Shown: piece by piece, positions 58,196 through 64,000 of the stretch
Layout of the letters: every line of letters begins with the position of its first letter
How positions within the stretch are numbered: the first letter of the stretch is position 1
NCBI GenBank assembly: GCA_037974335.1
Contig: CM075760.1
Coordinates: 53,341,890 to 53,405,889, forward strand
From: Prionace glauca
Lineage: Eukaryota; Chordata; Chondrichthyes; Carcharhiniformes; Carcharhinidae
DNA: 64,000 nt
Direction of reading: 5' to 3'
Made by a program: the position numbers and the translations under genes
The notes under the pieces: generated by a model
The model's input: the letters and a program-made list of their open reading frames with translations, nothing else
Database searches by the model: none
What the model was told of the DNA's origin: nothing

Positions 58196-58499
58196 TGCTC
58201 CATGGCACAGAAATACATAGCGCTGTTAAATAGGAGAATCCTGGCGATATTTAAATGAACAGTGTTGTTTCCTTTGTGTAAAACTGCCGAGAATCTATCT
58301 GGGAAATCCGGAGACGTATCGGTATCGCCCGAGCTATATATCTTCATCAAATACCTCGGAGCTTGTCCGGGATACTGAGTGTACCAGAACAGGGTTCTAA
58401 GAGAAGCTGCTGATTATTTACAGTCCAATATTATGTTCTGTTCTTCCACAACCGATAATTCAGATTGATCTTGAAACACTGAATCTTCAGCATTTGTCC
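58196..58499 (-). pseudogene. T-cell receptor alpha/delta-type V segment with one in-frame stop
   Basis: Germline V exon on the minus strand, starting at acceptor ttttgttacag (AG at 58501-58500) in phase 1 as in antigen-receptor V genes. The frame reads SVFQDQSELSVVEEQNIILD, then the first cysteine (58422-58420) and Lys, then TAA (58416-58414) where a residue such as Tyr is expected. It continues SLRTLFWYTQYPGQAPRYLM with the core Trp, then DRFSAVLHKGNNTVHLN and SAMYFCAM with the second cysteine. A recombination signal follows. The WYxQYPGQ and YFCAM features favour TRAV/TRDV over Ig. One nonsense codon makes it a probable recent pseudogene, though a sequencing error or allele is possible. 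No leader exon with ATG was found with confidence in the few hundred bases upstream. Confidence 0.85.
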
Positions 58500-58501
58500 C
58501 T

Positions 58502-59215
58502 GTAACAAAACACAGAAGGTGTTCAATGTCTGGGAGCGAGCATAGCCCATGGGACAGACACTGATCATTTAAACATTGGCTCATTTGTTAGGATAAATTA
58601 AAACAATGATATCCATATTTTTGAAAGTGAAATTCAAAGGGAAATATTGTTCGAGGCTTGTGAATTTATGACTTGCATTGATAGATGCATTCATGCTAAT
58701 TAAATTGAACATTTACATTGTATTTTATTGTGTAAACGTGTTTTGTATTGTTATCAGCAAGACATTGGAGATATTATTTAGTTACTGCTGGGCAGCTATC
58801 TCTCTTTACTTCAGTTTTCCATTCATCACCCATTATTGTTCTAGGTCCCTTCATAAATCCAGGAGAATTCTCCCTAGATTGGGTTCAGGGTATACAAAAA
58901 GTGTGTTTGTTGATTTGAATTTTCCACTCAAGATCATTTTGTGCCCTAAATCACTCTGATTTATAACACAGGAGGCAAGTTTCATTGAAGATTTGGAAAG
59001 AATTACTGGCAACGTATCTGGGTTATTAGGAAATCGTACCAAGTGCATTGCCATCTGCTCGAATTGAAAAGAGAAAAGTACAATTTTCCGTTCAGAAACC
59101 ACGGACATCAAAGCGAAAAAAATTCCCTGAAATGTAATGGGACACTATCGTTCTTTCGATAAAAAAAAGTCATGAGAAAGTTAGAAACAGAAATAATCAG
59201 CTTAACGTTTCTGAG
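58502..59215. other. upstream of the V segment, unassigned
   Basis: AT-rich single-copy sequence. The V leader exon and promoter should lie here on the minus strand. I found no clear octamer (ATGCAAAT) and no hydrophobic ATG-exon with a donor. Confidence 0.4.
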
Positions 59216-59218
59216 GTC

Positions 59219-60350
59219 AAAGTCGGCAGGAGTGTATTGGGAAAGGGGGCGATGGTGGAAGGTTTGACTGGGGGGATTTGTGAATGTATTGCAATAGTGG
59301 GAGGTGAAGGTTGTATTGGATGTTGAGAGTTTGTGGATGATTTATGCTAGGTGATGAAAGTTGGGGAGTGAGAGTGGATGCCAAGTGGTTGGGGAGTTGG
59401 AGTGGATGGTCAAACGTGTGGGTTGATTTGGATTAGAGGCGCTCAGTGGAGGAGTTGAAGTGGATGATGTAGGGTGGAGTGTGAAATAAAGGCTTAAAGT
59501 GTAGAATTGGAGTGGGTGGTGGGTAGTGTGATGTTGGTTTGCCCCGTGGGTGTTTAGGGGTGGACTTGGTGTGGATGCTGATTTGTAGACAGTTGCAGTG
59601 GATGTTGAGAAGTATGGGTTGGTTGGAATGGAGGGAGTTTGGGGAAGAATTGGCGAAGATGATGGAATGTGGTGAGTTGGAGTGGATCATGGGAGATGAG
59701 TTTATGGGTTTGATGGTGGGAATTTGAGGATGAGTTGTGGTTGATAGAGAAGTGTGGGGCGTTGGAGTGGACGGTGAAGGGCCAGGAGTTGGGGTAGATG
59801 GGAAGAAGTGTGGGTTGGGTTGGATGGTATGAGATTTGGTGTGGGGTTGAATTGGATGATGAAGGGTAGGGATTTGGGATGGATGACGAAGAATGGGGAG
59901 TTATTCTGATGGCGAAGGGTGGGGAGTTGTGGTCGATGGTGAAATATGGGGAGTTGGAGTGTATGTTGGGAGGTGTGGTGTTGACTTGGATGATAGCAAT
60001 TTGGCGGTGAGTTCTCGTGGATGGTGAACGGTAGGGAGTTTGAATGGATGGTGGACGGTGGGGAATTTGGATGATGGATGGTGTGAGTTAGGTTGGTGTG
60101 GTTAGGGGAGGCGTTGGTGTGAATGGTGAAGGTTGGAGAGTTAGTGTACATGGTGGGAGGCCTGGGGTTGGGGTGAATGGTCGAAGTTGGGTGGTGAGTT
60201 CTGGCGGCTGGTGAATGGTAAGGAGTTGGGATGGGTAGTGAAGGTGGGGAGTTGGAGTGGATGGTGAGAGGTGTGTGTTGGGTTGGATAGTAGGGGTGAG
60301 TGGGGAGGAGTTGGGGTGGATCGTGAAAGATGGGTTTGGCTGAGTCTAGG
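59219..60350. repeat. degenerate G/T/A-rich minisatellite (ggagttggagtggatggtga type)
   Basis: Loose repeats of 'ggtgaagggtggggagttgg' and 'agttggagtggatggtg' words, spacing about 20-45 bp, strongly G-over-C on the plus strand. A 226-residue minus-strand frame (NSPPFTIHSNS repeats) is a by-product. Confidence 0.85.
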
Positions 60351-60647
60351 TGTTCTCTTTCTGGGGATGGGTTGGAACTCAAATAAAATGCTGCAAACAG
60401 GATCTTCCCTTATAAATTATCCCGGGAAAACTTTAGTCTGGAACTCTCTGTATCCAGTCCATGATGCTTCAAATGATCTAAATGACTGAAATCTACAGTA
60501 ATATTTTTGGTCCTTGCTTTTCAATTTTACAATTTGTATCCATTGCTTTATCTGGTTTATGAACGGAAGAGTGACGCAGGGTGTTCTCACTTTGAGAGAT
60601 TTTTGCTTAGAACATAAGATAAGCTAGTTTGATGAATGATTACCAGT
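60351..60647. other. 3' flank of the receptor gene, unassigned
   Basis: AT-rich single-copy sequence downstream of the minus-strand GPCR stop. No AATAAA on the minus strand is evident before the minisatellite. Confidence 0.4.
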
Positions 60648-61549
60648 TCACTTTTTAATGAACTGCAAAATTTCAGTGAATGGAAATTTTACCACATTCT
60701 TCAGATCCTTTCTGAATTGTGTCTGGGTCACGGCATAAATGCATGTGTTCGTACAGCAACTAAGGAGCTGCATCATGAATCCCAGTTCTTGCAGAAATCC
60801 GGGCAATGGTGTACTGATTAGCCTCATGTGTCCCAATCGGTTATAAAAAGAATAAACGAAGAACACTGACCATAACAAAACAAAATTTCCCGATATTGCA
60901 AACAGTAAGATAATGGATTTCCTTCTCTTTCCTATCTCTGGGTCACTTTGATTCTCCCCACTTGTGTTGGTCTGAAGTTTCCTGCGGACTTTGCTCGACA
61001 CTAGAATGTGTTTAACGGTTATAACATTGAGCAACAGAATCAACACGAAAGGAATAAACGGGGTTAAAATATAATGCAGAGTTTCAACTGTTGCCCATGC
61101 TCGTGATTCGGCAATAGCTGAATGTACAAAACAAAACCAAGGATTATTTCTGAAATAATATGTATTCCCATACATGAAATACCAAAAACTGTTCTTTATA
61201 CTGAACAGCACACTCACTGTACCGAGAACCACAGCTGCAGTTTTCTCGGTGCAGTATTTTATTTTCAGTTTCTGACAAGCAATGGCCACAAATCGATCGA
61301 AGGTGAAAGCGACAGTGAACCAGACAGAATAGTCAGTGACTGTGTAAAGCAGGACAGCGTGGATATTACACACTCTAATGTGAACCATGAACAGAAATTG
61401 ATAGAGAAAGCGAATAGGAATTTGCCGCAATACGAGATCGATGATAACGACAAGGAGATCTGCTGCTGACATGCACATTAGGTAATATGTGACACATTTG
61501 GAAAGCCCACACTTTCCTCGAGACAGGATAAGAATCGTCAATAAGTTCA
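60648..61549 (-). CDS. GPR139-like G-protein-coupled receptor, exon 2 (main coding exon)
   Basis: A rhodopsin-class 7TM receptor of the GPR139-like group (plasma membrane, ligand unknown), of the kind that is multi-copy in sharks. The acceptor cttccttacag precedes 61549. Joining to exon 1 in phase 1 restores GVTVNLLTILILSRGKCGLS. The spliced product is 337 residues, normal for the family. Visible features are Asp68 in TM2 (AAD), Cys98 and Cys177 for the extracellular disulfide, DRF at 122-124 in place of DRY, a basic third loop (KVRRKLQ...KRRKS), and NTCIY at 305-309 in place of NPxxY. The last residues are KFPFTEILQFIKK, with stop at 60650-60648. No frameshift or stop is seen, so the gene is predicted functional. 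The orthologue is not assigned. Confidence 0.9.
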
Positions 61550-63000
61550 CTGTAAGGAAGAGAGAGACAATTAACTCATATTTCAGACTGAGAACAGGAA
61601 CAGCTGTCTGTCAGGTTTCTGCGGAATGCAGAGAGGAGCTATGTGATAAAAGGTAGACCGATTAGGAGTATAGAAATACAGAGGGACCTGGGAGTGCAGG
61701 TTCACAAGTCTGTGAAGGCGGCGACACAAATAGAGAAGGTTGTGAGGAAAGCTTATGGAATGCTAGCCTTTATAGGAAGGGGTATAGAGTATAAAAGCTG
61801 CCATCTAATGCTTCAGTTGTACAGAATGTTGGTTAGACCGCATTTGGAGTACTGCGTCCAGTTCTGGTCACCTTACTACCGGAAGGACGTGGAGACTCTG
61901 GGGAGAGTGCAGGGGAGGTTTACCAGGATGGAAGGACTTAGTTACGAGGAAAGGTTGGAGAAACTGGGACTCTTCTCCTTGGAAAGACGGAGATTAAGGG
62001 GGGACATGATAGAGGCATATACTGAAGGGAATAGATAGAGTCAATAGTGGTCGGCTGTTCTCTAGATTGGGGACAATTATGAGAGGTCACGATCTAAGGG
62101 TGAGGGGGGAGAGGTATAATTTGGATATGAGAGGAAGGTTTTTCAAGCAGAGAGTTGTAGGGGTCTGGAACGCGCTACTGAGTAGGGTGGTGGAGGCAGG
62201 AACATTGGACTCGTTTAAGGTTTACTTAGATAGACACATGAGCGAAAAAAGGATGGAGGGTTATAGGAGAGGGTACTAAATAGGGTCAGAGCCTCAGGAC
62301 GACAACGGAAATGTAGAATTACATGTTAACGTTTTCGTCTTTTTATTCCACAGGTGGAGGTCCTCCTCGTGTCAAACGAGGGGCATGCACATGGCGGGTC
62401 GTGCCTGGGCTGCTCTTGGAGGTTCCAGGAGTGGCCTAGTACTTCGTGTCGGTGTGTGTGCTTAATCCTGGACCGGTAGATGGGCGCCGCAACAGCTCAG
62501 TGACTAGCACTGCTGGCTGTGCAGGCACATGGATTTGGGCCTGTGTCTGTGGGAGTTTGTGCATTCTCCCTGTGGATGCGTAGGTTTCCTCCGGGCACTC
62601 CGGTTTCCTCCCACACCCCAAAGATGTGCTCTTAGGCTGATTGGTGTCCCAAATTGACACTATTCTGCCCTGAATCTGGCTAAGTCACGGGTTCCACTGA
62701 CATACACACAGGGCAGGGTAGGTGTAGGAGGATGCGACGGCGCGGGTTCGTTGGGCCGAAGGGCCTGTTTCCCGTGCTGGGTTCTTTTTTGTTCTTTATA
62801 ATACTGGAAATCATGTTACATAACGACGACCGTAAAGTGGAAAGATTGAAAGTGAATGTCAGGTAGTGTGAGGATAGCTGTGTGGCAACGAGAAATGTTT
62901 CTAGTGCATTCACAGCAACAAACCATGAAGGTTACACAGAATAATATCAATAACTGGGTAACATGGACAAGGACAATGAACACAGAGAAATATGACTTAC
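61550..63000 (-). other. intron of the GPR139-like gene
   Basis: 1451 bp, with donor G|GTAAGTCATA at 63000 and acceptor cttccttacag ending 61550. About 80% of it is the LINE insertion at 61628-62795 in the opposite orientation to the gene. Confidence 0.85.
61628..62795 (+). mobile_element. 5'-truncated CR1/L2-group LINE inside the receptor intron
   Basis: The plus strand encodes RT C-terminal words: SIEIQRDLGVQVHKSVKAAT, then YGMLAFIGRGIEYKS, VRPHLEYCVQFWSPYYRKDV and GLSYEERLEKLGLFSLERRR. The end domain (LRVRGERYNL, QRVVGVWNALLSRVVEAGTL) and a 3' UTR follow. The UTR includes a SINE-related stretch (62490-62660) and ends 'cccgtgctgggttctttttt'. Same family as 37738-39768, opposite strand. Several small disruptions make it inactive, and it lacks everything N-terminal. 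Confidence 0.9.
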
Positions 63001-63112
63001 CAGTGACACCAACTACGGCAAGGATCGGGTAGTAAATCCTTTGGATGTCATAAAATACCCAAATAATGTGAAGCTCAAGTGGTGTAGTCCAGAACATGGC
63101 TCTGAAATTCAA
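63001..63112 (-). CDS. GPR139-like receptor, exon 1
   Basis: 112 nt, with ATG at 63112-63110. It encodes MNFRAMFWTTPLELHIIWVF followed by YDIQRIYYPILAVVGVT, plus one base of the next codon, then G|GTAAGT. The IYYPxLAVxGV start of TM1 is the usual exon-1 end of shark GPR139-like genes. The N-terminus is short with no signal peptide, as expected. Met6 is an alternative start. A TATTTATAAA word about 70 bp upstream (63178-63187) could be a TATA element. Confidence 0.85.
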
Positions 63113-63324
63113 TGATGGCTGACTGTACTAGAGGCCACTCCCAGTTAAACAATATTGCACAGACAGTGAAAATTCCTATTTATAAATCTTCTAATGTCCC
63201 CATTGGAACAATTAATCCGTGTGCTGAGGGACATGAATCACAGTCTCTGAACAAACAAGATGACTTCATCTTTTCTTGTAAATCACATGGTTATTGTCCT
63301 TTTTACTCATGCTAAAACAATCAT

Positions 63325-63790
63325 AAGAAATAGGAGCAGGAGTAGGCCATCTAGCCCTTCGAGCCTGCCTCGCCATTCAATAAGATCATGGCTGATCTGT
63401 CGTGGCTCAGTTCCACCTTCCCGCCCTCTCCCCATAACCCTTAATCCCCTCTCTTATCAAGAACCCATCAACCCGCTTCTTAAAAATATTTAGCGAGGCA
63501 GCCTCCACCACTTCAACAGGCAGAGAATTCCAGAGATTCACCACCCTTTGAGTGAAGAAGTTCCTCCTCAACTCTGTTCTAAACCGCCTCCCCTTTATCT
63601 TGAGGCTGTGCCCCTTAGTCCTACTGTCTTTTTTGAGCGGGAAGAGTCTCTCCACCTCTATCCTATCCATCCCATTCATCATCTTATACGTCTCAATGAG
63701 ATCTCCCCTCATTCTTCTAAACTCTAACGAGTACAAGCCTAGTTTATTCAGCCTCTCCTCATAGCTCAATCCCCTCAACTCCGGTATCCA
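63325..63790 (-). repeat. CR1-like LINE 3' end upstream of the receptor gene
   Basis: The minus strand encodes ELRGLSYEERLNKLGLYSLE, then RGDLIETYKMMNGMDRIEVE and RTELRRNFFTQRVVNLWNSL, then VDGFLIREGIKGYGERAGRW. The 3' UTR ends 'cctactcctgctcctatttc'. Same family as 5971-6380 and a little longer. The frame is open over ~165 codons but 5' truncated. 63113-63324 and 63800-64000 are single-copy sequence with nothing assigned. Confidence 0.88.
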
Positions 63791-64000
63791 ATCCGAATGA
63801 AGGCAAACATTTTGGTTCATGCAACTTGGCAAAAAAAATAACATGGATTTACAATGTGTTGCTGAACTGAAGAGAGTTGAAACCGTTGTGAGTATTGCTG
63901 TCACACATTGTCAGCCTATCCGTTTTCCAGCAGATCTCTAAAGACAGATAAGTCAACACCGGGAACAAAATAGTGAGGCTGAAATCATTTTGTTTGCAAG

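Noticed and set aside
59702-60382. 226-codon minus-strand Pro/Ser/His/Asn frame
   Set aside because: Lies wholly in a degenerate minisatellite and has its periodicity. No conserved domain.

Overview
The window looks like nuclear DNA of a cartilaginous fish (shark or ray). The reasons are tRNA-derived SINEs of the elasmobranch type, many 5'-truncated CR1/L2-group LINE tails ending in TTCTTATG- or TTCTATG-like motifs, a GPR139-like receptor of the type that is multi-copy in sharks, and a T-cell-receptor V segment. About 90% of the sequence is repeats. I see no rRNA, intact tRNA, CRISPR array, bacterial-style operon or recognisable retroviral element.

Layout. 1-12 kb: strand-asymmetric pyrimidine-rich (CTCT/CTGT) tracts broken by LINE and SINE fragments, ending in a regular 39-bp tandem array. 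12.3-34.8 kb: a segmental-duplication mosaic. Six arrays of a 52-bp minisatellite alternate with a LINE-tail module (B), a GT/CTGT microsatellite, a ~360-bp module (D), and a longer module (E-A-C) carrying a SINE and a LINE. 27.8-37.5 kb: three copies of a block (F) with good splice acceptors, short open exons and AATAAA signals. One exon resembles an MHC class I cytoplasmic-tail exon, which is a tentative call. 37.7-39.8 kb: a long 5'-truncated LINE with readable reverse transcriptase. 39.8-47.1 kb: two tandem ~3.4-3.7 kb composite units rich in SINE tails, TATA-like modules and a recurrent GGGATCTTGCTGTG motif. 47.1-49.9 kb: mostly unassigned sequence plus an ~80-bp tandem repeat. 50.4-51.5 and 56.7-57.3 kb: two arrays of one 30-bp minisatellite. 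52.2-55.6 kb: a purine-only tandem-repeat block. 55.6-55.85 kb: a promoter-like and first-exon-like signal set on the minus strand.

The right end (57.3-64 kb) has the recognisable host genes. One is a T-cell-receptor alpha/delta-type V segment on the minus strand, with splice acceptor, framework residues and recombination signal but one in-frame stop. The other is a two-exon GPR139-like receptor on the minus strand, predicted intact at 337 residues. Its intron holds a LINE of the same family as the one at 37.7 kb, and a LINE 3' end lies upstream of it. The V segment suggests the window touches an antigen-receptor locus (probably TRA/TRD). The repeat mosaic has no established function, and most long open frames in it arise because tandem units are multiples of three.
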